A DNA stretch of 19,288 bases from Phascolarctobacterium sp. (GCA_019417125.1 DXVZ01000046.1:1-19288); one strand, 5' to 3'. Shown: positions 1 through 7,910, counted from the stretch's first letter. Numbers and translations are program-made. Notes: generated from the letters alone by a model not told the origin.

Positions 1-2
1 AT

Positions 3-698
3 TTTGAAGGCCCGCTGGACCTTTTAATACATTTAATCGAAAAAGATAAAATAGATATTTACGATATCCCCATCGCGGAGATAACGGAGCAGTACATTGC
101 TTATTTATCCGCCATGGCGGAGTTTGACATGGAAATTGCCAGCGAGTTTTTGGTAATGGCGGCGACGCTTTTGCAGATTAAATCGCGCATGCTGCTGCCC
201 AAGCCGGAGCCGGAAACGGACGATGAGGAAGCCGACCCGCGCGCTATGCTGGTAGAGATGCTGATTGAGTACCGCCGCATTAAGGCGTGCGCGGCAAAAC
301 TGGCAGAGATGAAAACGGCGGCAGAGCGTTACATTTACCGCAAGCCGCTTGCCGAAGGCAAAATTAACCGCAGCATTGCGCAGTACCAGGCAAGCGATTT
401 GGTAAAAAGCCTTTTGGCGCTGCTGGCTGCCGGGCGCGAAACCACCGCTTTTATTGAGCGGCAGGAGTTCAGCGTGCAGGAAAAAATGGCGGAAATAGTC
501 AGCCTGTTAAAGCGGCGTTTAAACGGCGTGGAATTTAAAGAGGTTTTTTGCAGCACCGGGTCGCGCAGCGAAAAAATTGCCGGTTTTTTGGCGGTGCTGG
601 AACTTTTAAAACTGAACGTTATCAATATTACGCAGACGCAGCCTTTTGCGCCGATATATATTTTCCTGCACCGGGAGGGCGAAAACAATGTTTCATGA
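3..698 (+). CDS. scpA: Segregation and condensation protein ScpA (5' end cut off by window)
   Basis: ScpA is the kleisin subunit of the bacterial SMC condensin. It bridges the SMC heads, binds ScpB and helps compact and segregate the chromosome. The open frame runs from the window edge and begins with FEGPLDLLIHLIEK, the conserved N-terminal signature of the family, which normally sits about a dozen residues from the start. So only a short N-terminal piece is missing, and the ATG at 114 (inside AMAEFDMEIASEFLVMAATL) is internal. The conserved helix with LLQIKSRMLLPKP follows, then an acidic linker, and a C-terminal winged-helix part rich in Leu and Lys. About 231 residues are visible, near full length for the family. 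The stop codon lies inside the start of scpB, an 11-base overlap typical of this pair. Confidence 0.95.
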   Translation, partial: FEGPLDLLIHLIEKDKIDIYDIPIAEITEQYIAYLSAMAEFDMEIASEFLVMAATLLQIKSRMLLPKPEPETDDEEADPRAMLVEMLIEYRRIKACAAKLAEMKTAAERYIYRKPLAEGKINRSIAQYQASDLVKSLLALLAAGRETTAFIERQEFSVQEKMAEIVSLLKRRLNGVEFKEVFCSTGSRSEKIAGFLAVLELLKLNVINITQTQPFAPIYIFLHREGENNVS

Positions 699-1278
699 TT
701 ATTTGCTGGGTTCGCTGGAAGCCCTGCTGTTTGCGGCGGGCGAGCCGCTTTCAGTGGCGCAGATTGCCGGTGTAATGCAGCTTGATAAGCCGCAGGTGTG
801 GGAGCTTTTAACTATGCTGGAAGAAAGCTATAACGAAGAAAACCGCGGCCTGTGCCTGCGCAAAGTGGCTGGCGGCTACCAGCTGTGCGCCAAACCGCAG
901 CACTACGCGCTGTTAAAACAGCTGGAGCGCGTGCAGGAGGTAAAATTATCGGCGGCGGCGATGGAAACTTTAGCGATTGTCGCCTTTAAGCAGCCTGTAA
1001 CGCGCGGCGAGATGGAAGCCATCCGCGGCGTAAAGGTTGACGGCGTTGTCAACACGCTGCTGGAATACGGGCTGATTTGCGAAGCCGGGCGCAAGGAAGC
1101 GCTGGGACGCCCGATACTTTACGCAACGACTGATAAATTTTTGCTGACTTTCGGGCTGAACTCGCTGGAGGATTTGCCGGCGCTGCCGGAGGACGATGGC
1201 AGCGGGCCGGAGCAGATTTCACTGCTGGACAGCCTTGGCGGCGATGGCAGTACAAAACAAAACGACGGAGAAATTTAA
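688..1278 (+). CDS. scpB: Segregation and condensation protein ScpB
   Basis: ScpB is the winged-helix dimer that joins ScpA and SMC in the condensin complex. The 196-residue product starts MFHDYLLGSLEALLFAAGEP and continues with the conserved ALLFAAGEPLS, LETLAIVAFKQPVTRGEMEAIRG-like and LGRPILYATTDKFLLTFGL segments. The C terminus is acidic and poorly conserved, as usual. The frame is open from an ATG at 646, but the start at 688 is chosen because GGAGGG lies at 674-679 and the protein then begins at the family position. Its start overlaps the scpA stop by 11 bases, suggesting translational coupling. The stop TAA shares a base with the next start codon (TAATG). Confidence 0.95.
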   Translation: MFHDYLLGSLEALLFAAGEPLSVAQIAGVMQLDKPQVWELLTMLEESYNEENRGLCLRKVAGGYQLCAKPQHYALLKQLERVQEVKLSAAAMETLAIVAFKQPVTRGEMEAIRGVKVDGVVNTLLEYGLICEAGRKEALGRPILYATTDKFLLTFGLNSLEDLPALPEDDGSGPEQISLLDSLGGDGSTKQNDGEI

Positions 1279-2006
1279 TGGAAGAACGTTTACAGAAAGT
1301 GCTGGCGGCGGCGGGCGTAGCTTCGCGCCGTGAAGCAGAAAAATACATACTGGGCGGCAGGGTAAAAGTTAACGGCAAAACAGTTAAGGAACTGGGCACC
1401 AAAGTTGACGAAAAATGCTTTATTACCGTGGACGGCAAGCCCATTAAGCGCGAGCGTAAGGCGTATTACCTGTTTTACAAGCCGCGCGGCGTGGTAACGA
1501 CTATGAACGACCCGCAGGGCAGGCGTACCATTGCCGATTTTGTTAAAGATTTGCCGCAGCGCGTGTTTCCTGTTGGCAGGCTGGATTACAACACCGAGGG
1601 CCTGCTGCTGCTGACCAACGACGGTGCGCTGGCACAGGGGCTTACGCACCCCAGCCGCGAGGTGAACAAAACCTACCGCGTGGGCGTGCCCGGCATTGTG
1701 CCGCAGCAAAAACTTGACCTTTTGCGCATGGGCGTTAAGCTGGAGGACGGGATGACTGCCCCTGCAATAGTGACGCTTTTGGAATATGACCACGCAAGAA
1801 ACATGACCTTGTTTGATATAACCATCCATGAGGGGCGCAACAGGCAGATACGCCGTATGTGCGATTACATCGGCTTCCCGGTGCGCAACCTTAAACGCAT
1901 TAAGTTCGGCACGCTCAGCCTAAAAGGCTTGGGCAAGGGAAAAATGCGCGAACTTAGCGAAGCGGAAGCAGAAAGCTTAAAAAAGGCGGCGCTGTTAAAT
2001 GGCTAA
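1278..2006 (+). CDS. rluB: Pseudouridine synthase, RsuA/RluB family
   Basis: This 242-residue rRNA pseudouridine synthase isomerises a uridine in ribosomal RNA. An N-terminal S4 RNA-binding domain spans about residues 2-60 (ERLQKVLAAAGVASRREAE, then GRVKVNGK). The catalytic domain carries GRLDYNTEGLLLLTNDG with the nucleophile Asp103, and the later GRNRQIRRM motif. In Firmicutes the gene beside scpAB is normally the RluB type that modifies 23S rRNA near U2605. RluB rather than RsuA/RluE/RluF is inferred from context; family membership is certain. Its start overlaps scpB by one base, and its end overlaps the next gene by eight bases. Confidence 0.92.
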   Translation: MEERLQKVLAAAGVASRREAEKYILGGRVKVNGKTVKELGTKVDEKCFITVDGKPIKRERKAYYLFYKPRGVVTTMNDPQGRRTIADFVKDLPQRVFPVGRLDYNTEGLLLLTNDGALAQGLTHPSREVNKTYRVGVPGIVPQQKLDLLRMGVKLEDGMTAPAIVTLLEYDHARNMTLFDITIHEGRNRQIRRMCDYIGFPVRNLKRIKFGTLSLKGLGKGKMRELSEAEAESLKKAALLNG

Positions 2007-3240
2007 AGTAGTTATTATCGGCGCAGGCGCCGCCGGGCTTTTGGCAGGCATTGCCGCCGCGCAGAACGGTGCGGAAACCTTAATTTTAGAAAAAATGCGC
2101 CGCCCCGGTAAAAAAATGCTTATTACCGGCAAGGGGCGCTGTAATATTACCAATAACTGCGATTTGCAGGAGATTATTAAAAACATTCCCGGCAACGGGC
2201 GCTTTTTAAACAGTGCACTGCGCCGCTTTACCAACCAGGATATTGTGCAGCTGCTGGAGGACAACGGCTTGCCGACCAAAGTGGAGCGCGGGGGCAGGGT
2301 GTTCCCGGTCAGCGATAAGGCGGCGGACGTTGTGGAGACGCTGGTTAAAATTTATACTAACTATGGCGGCAAACTGTTGACAGACTGCAAGGTTAAAAGC
2401 ATCAGCACCGCTGGCGGCAAAGTTACCGGCGTGGTAACGGCTGATGGCAAAACTTACAGCGCGGACGCTGTTATTTTGGCGGCGGGCGGCTCCTCCTACC
2501 CCGGCACGGGCAGCGACGGCAGCGGCGTAAAACTTGCCAAAGCGCTGGGGCATGCCATTGTGCCGCTGGTGCCAAGCCTGGTGCCGCTGCAAAGCGATTC
2601 GCCGTACATTGCCGGTTTGCAGGGCTTAAGCCTGCGCAATATCGAAGGCACGGTGTACGCTGACGGCAAAAAAATCGGCGCGGAATTTGGCGAGATGCTG
2701 TTTACGCATTTCGGCGTATCGGGCCCGATAATCCTTTCGCTGAGCAAATGCGTGGCAGATGCGTTTCAAAACGGCGCGCAGGATGTGGAACTTGCCATTG
2801 ATTTAAAACCGGCGCTTGATAAAGAGAAGCTGGACGCGCGCTTGCAGCGCGATTTTGTGCTGTACAGCCGTAAACAAATGGCAAACGGCATGAAAGATTT
2901 ACTGCCACAGCGGTTAATCAGCCCGGTGCTGGACGCGGCGTTTATCGATGAAGAAAAATTCGTCAACCAGCTTTCGCGTGCCGAGCGCCAGCGCCTTGTT
3001 GATACGTTAAAAGCGTTTATGCTGCCCATTACCGGCACACGCCCGATAGCGGAGGCGATTGTTACGGCAGGCGGCGTAAGCTTAAAAGAGATTGACCCGA
3101 AAACCATGGCTTCCAAGCTGGTTGGCGGTTTGTTTATCGCGGGCGAAGTTATGGACATCGACGGCTATACAGGCGGCTATAATTTGCAGGCGGCGTTTTC
3201 GACAGGCTTTGCCGCAGGCACGTTTGCCGCACAAATATAA
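1999..3240 (+). CDS. BaiN/HI0933 (YhiN)-family FAD/NAD(P)-dependent oxidoreductase
   Basis: This 413-residue flavoprotein starts with a dinucleotide-binding fold, VVIIGAGAAGLLAG at residues 4-17, followed by the family signature GKGRCNITNN near residues 44-53. It ends with a second FAD-binding segment, GGLFIAGEVMDIDGYTGGYN, then LQAAFSTGFAAG. Length and motif order match the HI0933/YhiN/BaiN family. The physiological substrate of most members is unknown. Some gut members have been linked to bile acid dehydroxylation, but nothing here supports that role. The gene overlaps rluB by eight bases, has no strong Shine-Dalgarno, and is probably translated by coupling. It is a common passenger between rluB and cmk in this operon type. 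Confidence 0.9.
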   Translation: MAKVVIIGAGAAGLLAGIAAAQNGAETLILEKMRRPGKKMLITGKGRCNITNNCDLQEIIKNIPGNGRFLNSALRRFTNQDIVQLLEDNGLPTKVERGGRVFPVSDKAADVVETLVKIYTNYGGKLLTDCKVKSISTAGGKVTGVVTADGKTYSADAVILAAGGSSYPGTGSDGSGVKLAKALGHAIVPLVPSLVPLQSDSPYIAGLQGLSLRNIEGTVYADGKKIGAEFGEMLFTHFGVSGPIILSLSKCVADAFQNGAQDVELAIDLKPALDKEKLDARLQRDFVLYSRKQMANGMKDLLPQRLISPVLDAAFIDEEKFVNQLSRAERQRLVDTLKAFMLPITGTRPIAEAIVTAGGVSLKEIDPKTMASKLVGGLFIAGEVMDIDGYTGGYNLQAAFSTGFAAGTFAAQI

Positions 3241-3257
3241 AAACAGGTGGGGATAAA

Positions 3258-3926
3258 ATGAATTCACAAAAACCGGTTATTGCCATTGACGGGCCGGCTG
3301 GCGCGGGCAAAAGCACTATTGCCAAACTGGTCGCAGGCAAACTTGCTTACATTTATATTGATACCGGTGCCATGTACCGTTCCGTTGCGTGGAAGTTTTT
3401 ACAGACGGGCCAGCCTTTCAGCCCGGAGCTGGCAGAAAAACTGGCGCGCCAAATGGTAATTACCTTTAAGCCAGAAGCCAGCGTCAACCGCGTGTTTGTG
3501 GACGGCGTAGAAGTAACGGACGCCATCCGCTCGCCGGAGGTAACAGCAATCGTTTCTAAAGTGTCCGCCGTGGGCGGCGTGCGCGAGGAAATGGTGAACC
3601 AGCAGCGCCGTATGGGCGAAGCCGGCGGCGTGGTTATGGACGGGCGCGACATTGGCACGGTGGTGTTCCCACATGCGCAGGTAAAAATATTTTTAACCGC
3701 CAGCGTTAAGGAGCGCGCCCTGCGCCGCTACAAGGAAATGCTTGCCAAGGGCGGACAAGTGAACCTTGAAGAACTGGAACAGCAGATTGCCGCCCGCGAT
3801 AAGCAGGACAGCGAGCGCGAAATTGCCCCGCTGCGCCAGGCGGAGGACGCGGAATACCTTGATACCTCTGACATGACGATTGACGAAGTGGCGGAGCATA
3901 TTTTAAAATCAGTACGGGAGAAATAA
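3258..3926 (+). CDS. cmk: Cytidylate kinase
   Basis: Cmk phosphorylates CMP and dCMP to the diphosphates, feeding RNA, DNA and CDP-lipid synthesis in the cytoplasm. The 222-residue protein has a Walker A loop in DGPAGAGKSTIAK (residues 11-23) and the substrate motif YIDTGAMYRSVAW (33-45). The conserved GRDIGTVVFP lies at 129-138, and the lid and C-terminal motif ARDKQDSEREIAPL at 179-192. The ribosome binding site GGTGGGG lies about 10 bases upstream. It sits two bases before plsC, and this cmk-plsC-ispH/S1 order is typical of Clostridia and Negativicutes. Confidence 0.96.
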   Translation: MNSQKPVIAIDGPAGAGKSTIAKLVAGKLAYIYIDTGAMYRSVAWKFLQTGQPFSPELAEKLARQMVITFKPEASVNRVFVDGVEVTDAIRSPEVTAIVSKVSAVGGVREEMVNQQRRMGEAGGVVMDGRDIGTVVFPHAQVKIFLTASVKERALRRYKEMLAKGGQVNLEELEQQIAARDKQDSEREIAPLRQAEDAEYLDTSDMTIDEVAEHILKSVREK

Positions 3927-3927
3927 G

Positions 3928-4515
3928 ATGCTGTATTCCTTTTTGGACGTTGTACTGGGATTTTTGTTTAAAATTTTTCTGCGGCTGGAAGTATACGGTG
4001 CGGAAAACATTCCCAAAACCGGGGCGCTGGTTATTGCCAGCAACCATTTAAGCCTGCTCGACCCGCCCGTCATTGGCGTGGCGGCACCGCGCAAGGTGCA
4101 TTTTATGGCAAAGCAGGAACTGTTTGTGCCGGTGCTGGGTTACATTTATAAAACACTGGGTGCGTTTCCTGTTAGGCGCGGCGGCGCGGACAGGGCAGCC
4201 ATTAAACATGGAATTGAAATTCTGCAAAGCGGCGAAGTGCTGGCAATCTTCCCCGAAGGCACGCGCAGCAAAACCGGGCATTTGGGCAAGCTGGAGCCCG
4301 GCGCGCTGATGATGGCAGGCAAAACCAATGCCACTATTGTACCGACGGCTGTAAGCGGCACGGATATTAAGCGCTGCGGCAGGCTGTGGCCCAAGGTTGT
4401 GGTAAGGTTCGGCAGCCCCGTGCCTTTTCCGCAGGTGGCGCTTAACAAAGAAGTTTTGCAGGACTTAACAGATAAATTAACGGCAGACATTAAAGCTCTG
4501 CAGGGAGTGAAGTAA
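3928..4515 (+). CDS. plsC: 1-acyl-sn-glycerol-3-phosphate acyltransferase
   Basis: PlsC adds the second acyl chain to lysophosphatidic acid to give phosphatidic acid, at the membrane face. The 195-residue protein shows all four acyltransferase blocks: SNHLSLLDPP (His40 and Asp45, catalytic), GAFPVRRG (78-85), FPEGTRSKTG (108-117, substrate binding) and IVPTAV (137-142). A hydrophobic N-terminal stretch at residues 4-20 fits membrane association. It follows cmk by one base, with GGGAG just inside the end of cmk as ribosome binding site, and precedes the next gene by one base. The family also includes lyso-ornithine acyltransferases, but the cmk context favours PlsC. Confidence 0.93.
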   Translation: MLYSFLDVVLGFLFKIFLRLEVYGAENIPKTGALVIASNHLSLLDPPVIGVAAPRKVHFMAKQELFVPVLGYIYKTLGAFPVRRGGADRAAIKHGIEILQSGEVLAIFPEGTRSKTGHLGKLEPGALMMAGKTNATIVPTAVSGTDIKRCGRLWPKVVVRFGSPVPFPQVALNKEVLQDLTDKLTADIKALQGVK

Positions 4516-4516
4516 G

Positions 4517-6586
4517 ATGCAGGTGTTTGTAGCCGAACCGTGCGGTTTTTGCTACGGCGTTAAGCGCGCCGTGGAACTGGCGCGCGGGGAATGCGGCAAA
4601 GAAGGGCGCGCGGCGACGCTCGGCCCGCTTATCCATAATCCGCAGCTGATTGCGGAACTGGCGGCAGGCGGCGTGGACTGCAAAGAAAGCCTTGACGAGT
4701 TTAACGCTGGCGATAAAGTAATATTCCGTTCGCACGGCGTTGGCCCCGAAATTTACGCCGCAGCGGAGCAGAAAGGCTTAAAAATCTGCGACGCAACCTG
4801 CCCGCATGTGCGCGCGGCGCAGTTAAAAGCTAAAAAACTTGCCGATGAAGGGTACTTTGTGATAATTATCGGAGAAAAAAATCATCCTGAAGTAAAAAGT
4901 ATCTCGGCATGGGCAGGAAAAAATGCTATAATAGTAGAATATAATAAAGATATTGCCGGTATACCCGTTGCAGATAAATATGGAGTCACAATCCAGACCA
5001 CTTTTGAGCTGGCAAAATTTGAAGAATTGCTGGCCGCAATCCAGAAGGAACGGCCTGGAGAGTACAAAGTAGAAAAAACCATCTGCAATGCGACGAGCGA
5101 GCGGCAGGCAGCTGCAAGAAAACTTGCGGACGAAGTTGATGCGTTTGTCGTTATCGGCGGTAAAAACAGCGCCAACACAAGGCATTTATATGATATTGTG
5201 TCGCAGCGCTGTAAAATCGCATACCATATCGAAACGGCTGCGGAATTACAACCGGAGATGTTTCGCGGATGCGCCAAAATAGGCATAACGGCCGGTGCTT
5301 CGACGCCGGACCGATTAATCAAGGAGGCTTTATTTGTAATGGAAAACATGGAAAACATGGATTTTGGAAGCATGCTGGAACAGAGTTGGGAGGACAATGA
5401 CATTTATCCCGGAAAAATCGTGAAGGCAACTGTTATTCAAAAAGATAAGGATGAAGTTTATGTAGACTTTGGCTATATGAAGGAAGGCGCCATTTCTTAC
5501 AGCGAATGGGCAGCCGGAGATCCCGATGAAGTTGCAAAAACCATTAACGTAGGCGACGAAGTGGAAGCTAAGGTTATTCCCGGCACTTCCAAAGACGATT
5601 TTGTACGCCTTTCTAAAATCCGTGCCGAACAGGATGCTGCATGGAAAAACGTTCCCGAACTGGCTGAAGGCGAAAAACGCCCGGCTACCGTTAAAGTTCT
5701 GCGCGTAATTAAAAACCGCCAGAAAAACATCGTTGGCCTTGCCGTTGCAGTTGAAGGCGTGGAAGGCTTTATGCCCGCATCCCACGTTGAACTGCGCCGC
5801 GTTGAGGATTTCACCCCGTACATCGGCCAGGAACTGGAAGCTGAAATTATCGAAGTTGACGCAGCTAAAAAACGCCTGGTAGTTTCCCGCCGCGATTTGC
5901 TGCGCGCAGAACGCGAAGCAAAAGCACAGGCTTGGCGCGAAGCTAAAGCTGCCAGAGCCGCAGAACGCGCAGCAGCACGCGAAGCAGCTGAAGAAGAAGC
6001 TTACAACAGCGTAGAAGAAGGCACTGTAGTACCGGGCAAAGTTCTGCGCATTGCTGATTTCGGCCTGTTTGTAGAAGTAGGCAAAGGCCTGGTAGGGCTT
6101 GTACACAACACCGAACTTTCCTGGGACCGCAACGTTAAAGCGAAAGATTTTGAACCCGGCACCGAAGTTACCGTACTGGTTAAGAAAATCGACCGCGAAA
6201 ACAAACGTGTTGCGCTCAGCATTAAAGCTACCCAGGAAGATCCGTGGGTAACCGAAGCCAACGCTCTGCCGGAAGGCGCAATCGTTAAAGGCATCGTAAC
6301 CCGCTTCCTGCCTTTCGGTGCAATCGTTAAAGTAACCGACAGGGTAGAAGGCCTTGTACATGTATCCGAAATTGCCGATACCCGCGTTGAAAAACCGGAA
6401 GACGTTTTGGAAATCGGCCAGGAAGTTGTTGTTAAAGTTATCAAAAAAGATATGGAACACAAAAAAGTTGGCCTGAGCATTGCCAAAGCTGCCAAAGAAA
6501 AAGAAAAAGCAGAATACAGTGCTTACCTTAACAACAAACCGGAACTGACCCTTGACCTTTCCGAACAGCTGGAAACTTTAAAATAA
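4517..6586 (+). CDS. ispH: IspH (HMBPP reductase) fused to a four-repeat S1 RNA-binding protein
   Basis: The 689-residue fusion joins two enzymatically unrelated halves. Residues 1-272 are IspH/LytB, the [4Fe-4S] enzyme that reduces HMBPP to IPP and DMAPP in the MEP pathway. The cluster cysteines are Cys12 (PCGFCYGV), Cys95 (CDATCPHV) and Cys190 (ICNATSERQ). Active-site landmarks are His41, RSHGV (His73), NHPEV (His123, Glu125), QTT (160-162) and NSANTRHL (217-224). Residues 297-656 hold four S1 folds at about 297-366, 385-460, 500-570 and 585-656. An Ala/Arg/Glu-rich helix (461-497) lies between repeats 2 and 3. Such ispH-rpsA fusions are known in Clostridia and Negativicutes. The S1 half uses codons like a highly expressed ribosomal gene. 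The IspH C-terminal half is unusually AT-rich, and an independent start may exist at Met275. Confidence 0.95.
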   Translation: MQVFVAEPCGFCYGVKRAVELARGECGKEGRAATLGPLIHNPQLIAELAAGGVDCKESLDEFNAGDKVIFRSHGVGPEIYAAAEQKGLKICDATCPHVRAAQLKAKKLADEGYFVIIIGEKNHPEVKSISAWAGKNAIIVEYNKDIAGIPVADKYGVTIQTTFELAKFEELLAAIQKERPGEYKVEKTICNATSERQAAARKLADEVDAFVVIGGKNSANTRHLYDIVSQRCKIAYHIETAAELQPEMFRGCAKIGITAGASTPDRLIKEALFVMENMENMDFGSMLEQSWEDNDIYPGKIVKATVIQKDKDEVYVDFGYMKEGAISYSEWAAGDPDEVAKTINVGDEVEAKVIPGTSKDDFVRLSKIRAEQDAAWKNVPELAEGEKRPATVKVLRVIKNRQKNIVGLAVAVEGVEGFMPASHVELRRVEDFTPYIGQELEAEIIEVDAAKKRLVVSRRDLLRAEREAKAQAWREAKAARAAERAAAREAAEEEAYNSVEEGTVVPGKVLRIADFGLFVEVGKGLVGLVHNTELSWDRNVKAKDFEPGTEVTVLVKKIDRENKRVALSIKATQEDPWVTEANALPEGAIVKGIVTRFLPFGAIVKVTDRVEGLVHVSEIADTRVEKPEDVLEIGQEVVVKVIKKDMEHKKVGLSIAKAAKEKEKAEYSAYLNNKPELTLDLSEQLETLK
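4904..4932 (+). promoter_or_regulatory. Candidate internal promoter inside the IspH half
   Basis: TCGGCA at 4904-4909 (4 of 6 to the -35 consensus) is followed after 17 bases by a perfect TATAAT at 4927-4932, with a TGn extension at 4924-4926. The site lies inside coding sequence, in the most AT-rich part of the fusion gene, about 400 bases upstream of the S1 half. Transcripts from here would encode S1 without a complete IspH. Coding constraint alone could produce the match, so it is a candidate only. Confidence 0.4.
5321..5341 (+). promoter_or_regulatory. Internal Shine-Dalgarno and in-frame ATG at the IspH/S1 junction
   Basis: AAGGAGG at 5321-5327 precedes an in-frame ATG at 5339-5341 (Met275 of the fusion) with an 11-base gap. 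The codons involved encode the IKEALF segment at the very end of the IspH fold. A start here would give a 415-residue S1-only protein beginning MENMENMDFG and covering all four S1 repeats. Its placement exactly at the domain boundary is the reason to take it seriously. It may also be a relic of formerly separate genes. Confidence 0.5.
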
Positions 6587-6603
6587 TTTTACGGTGGTAA
6601 TGA

Positions 6604-7659
6604 ATGTCGCGTGAACAGAGGAAACTGGATCATATCAAATATGCGCTGAAGCTTGGTGACGGTCCCCGCACCAACGGCATGGAGGACGTACATTTTGTGC
6701 ATAACTGCCTGCCGGAGCTTAATCCGCAGGATATCGACCTTTCCTCACGGTTCGGCGGCATTCTGCTTTTATCGCCGTTTTTAATCAACGCCGTTACGGG
6801 CGGCGCAGGCGCCGTTACGGAAATTAACCGGCGTTTGGCGCAGGCGGCAAAAAAAGCCGGTGCGGCTATCGCCGTAGGCTCGCAGTACGGTTCGGTAAAA
6901 ACAGGCGCTAATTACCAAAGCTACCAGGTAGTGCGCGAGGAATACCCGGCAGGCATTGTTTTTGCCAATACCAGCGCGCTGGCGACGCCGGAAGAAGCTG
7001 TAGAAGCCGTGCGCATGGTTGACGCCGATGCCCTGCAAATCCATTTAAACCCGGCGCAGGAGCTGATTATGCCCGAGGGCGACCGCGATTTTAAAGGCTT
7101 GTTTGCCAATATGCAGCGCATACTGGATAAATCCCCGGTGCCGGTGATTGTTAAGGAAACCGGCTGCGGCATGGCGGCGCGGCAGGTTAAGCAGCTGTTA
7201 AAGGCGGGCTTTACCTGTTTTGACGTAGGCGGCGCGGGCGGCACTAACTTTCCGGCAATTGAAGCGGAGCGCTACGGCGGTACGCAGCTGTTAAACGGCT
7301 GGGGGCTTAATACGGCGCAGACGCTGTTGGAAGCAGGCGGAGTGTGCGGCGCGGACGGTTATATTGCGGCAGCGGGCGGTATGCGCGGCGGCATGGACGC
7401 CGCCAAAGCATTGGCGCTGGGCGCTGACATGGTGGGCATGGCAGGCAGCGTGCTGGCAGCAGCAGTTAACGAAGGAGCGGACGCAGCGGCGCAGGTAATT
7501 ACGCGCGCCGAAGAAGAATTGCGGACGCTGATGCTTTTGCTGGGTGCGCCCGATATACGCAGCCTGCGCAAAAAGCCGCTGTATTTTACAGGGCAGCTGC
7601 TTGATTTTATGCAGTGCCGCGGCTGGGAACCGGCGGAAATTGCCCGCTCAAGAAGATAA
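6604..7659 (+). CDS. fni: Type 2 isopentenyl-diphosphate isomerase (FMN-dependent)
   Basis: Fni interconverts IPP and DMAPP using reduced FMN and Mg2+, balancing the two products of IspH encoded just upstream. The 351-residue protein has RKLDHIKYAL near the N terminus and INAVTGGAGAVTEIN (61-75). HLNPAQELIMPEGDRDF (147-163) carries the conserved His147, Asn149, Gln152 and Glu153. VIVKETGCGM (181-190) has Lys184. The phosphate/FMN-binding glycine loops are GGAGGTNF (209-216) and AAGGMRGGMDAAKALALGAD (256-275). It starts 17 bases after the fusion gene, with GGTGG as a modest ribosome binding site, and is the last gene of the operon. Confidence 0.93.
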   Translation: MSREQRKLDHIKYALKLGDGPRTNGMEDVHFVHNCLPELNPQDIDLSSRFGGILLLSPFLINAVTGGAGAVTEINRRLAQAAKKAGAAIAVGSQYGSVKTGANYQSYQVVREEYPAGIVFANTSALATPEEAVEAVRMVDADALQIHLNPAQELIMPEGDRDFKGLFANMQRILDKSPVPVIVKETGCGMAARQVKQLLKAGFTCFDVGGAGGTNFPAIEAERYGGTQLLNGWGLNTAQTLLEAGGVCGADGYIAAAGGMRGGMDAAKALALGADMVGMAGSVLAAAVNEGADAAAQVITRAEEELRTLMLLLGAPDIRSLRKKPLYFTGQLLDFMQCRGWEPAEIARSRR

Positions 7660-7666
7660 AAAATAA

Positions 7667-7694
7667 ACGGTATAACTTTGTGTTATACCGTTTT
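7667..7694 (+). terminator. Terminator after fni
   Basis: ACGGTATAAC (7667-7676) pairs perfectly with GTTATACCGT (7682-7691) across a TTTGT loop, followed by TTTTC. A-rich sequence precedes the stem, so it could also work weakly in the other direction. It begins eight bases after the fni stop and closes the long plus-strand operon. Confidence 0.85.
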
Positions 7695-7758
7695 CTGTAT
7701 TATAGTTTTATTTAAGATACTTTTATTAAAATTTAGATATCGTTGCAGCATTTCGGTT

Positions 7759-7846
7759 CGCAAATTTGATAGTTCTTCAATCGCAAAATTTGCGCAGCTT
7801 CGCCGGCACAATTAGAAACTGCACCTTTGCTTAATTTCTAATTGGC
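7759..7846. repeat. Two adjacent inverted repeats in the fni/rpmB intergenic space
   Basis: Between the converging terminators of fni and rpmB there is no plausible gene. The space does hold two hairpins. CGCAAATTT (7759-7767) pairs with AAATTTGCG (7786-7794). CAATTAGAAA (7809-7818) pairs with TTTCTAATTG (7835-7844), with a further GC/GC extension past a bulge. A small palindrome CGCAAAATTTGCG also lies within 7782-7794. Neither hairpin has a U-tract that would make it a normal terminator. This could be a dispersed palindromic repeat or a structured RNA end. Confidence 0.55.
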
Positions 7847-7849
7847 GTT

Positions 7850-7896
7850 CAGCTAAATAAAAAAGAAGCCAAATACCAAGGTATCAGGCTTCTTTT
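7850..7896 (-). terminator. Terminator of rpmB
   Basis: On the minus strand, AAAAGAAGCC and GGCTTCTTTT (arms 7887-7896 and 7861-7870) form a 10-pair stem, with an inner ATACC/GGTAT stem at 7873-7884. The transcript then runs into a T-rich tail (CTTTTTTATTTAG read on the minus strand). It starts 14 bases after the rpmB stop. Confidence 0.85.
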
Positions 7897-7910
7897 ATAA
7901 TCCGTAACAA

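Noticed and set aside
646..687. Upstream in-frame ATG for scpB
   Set aside because: It lies deep inside scpA without a ribosome binding site; the ATG at 688 has GGAGGG and matches the family start.
5330..6460. Long minus-strand open frame (376 codons) opposite the S1 half
   Set aside because: It is a shadow of the GC-patterned S1 coding sequence. It is rich in Phe, Asn and Tyr with no recognisable domain and no ribosome binding site.
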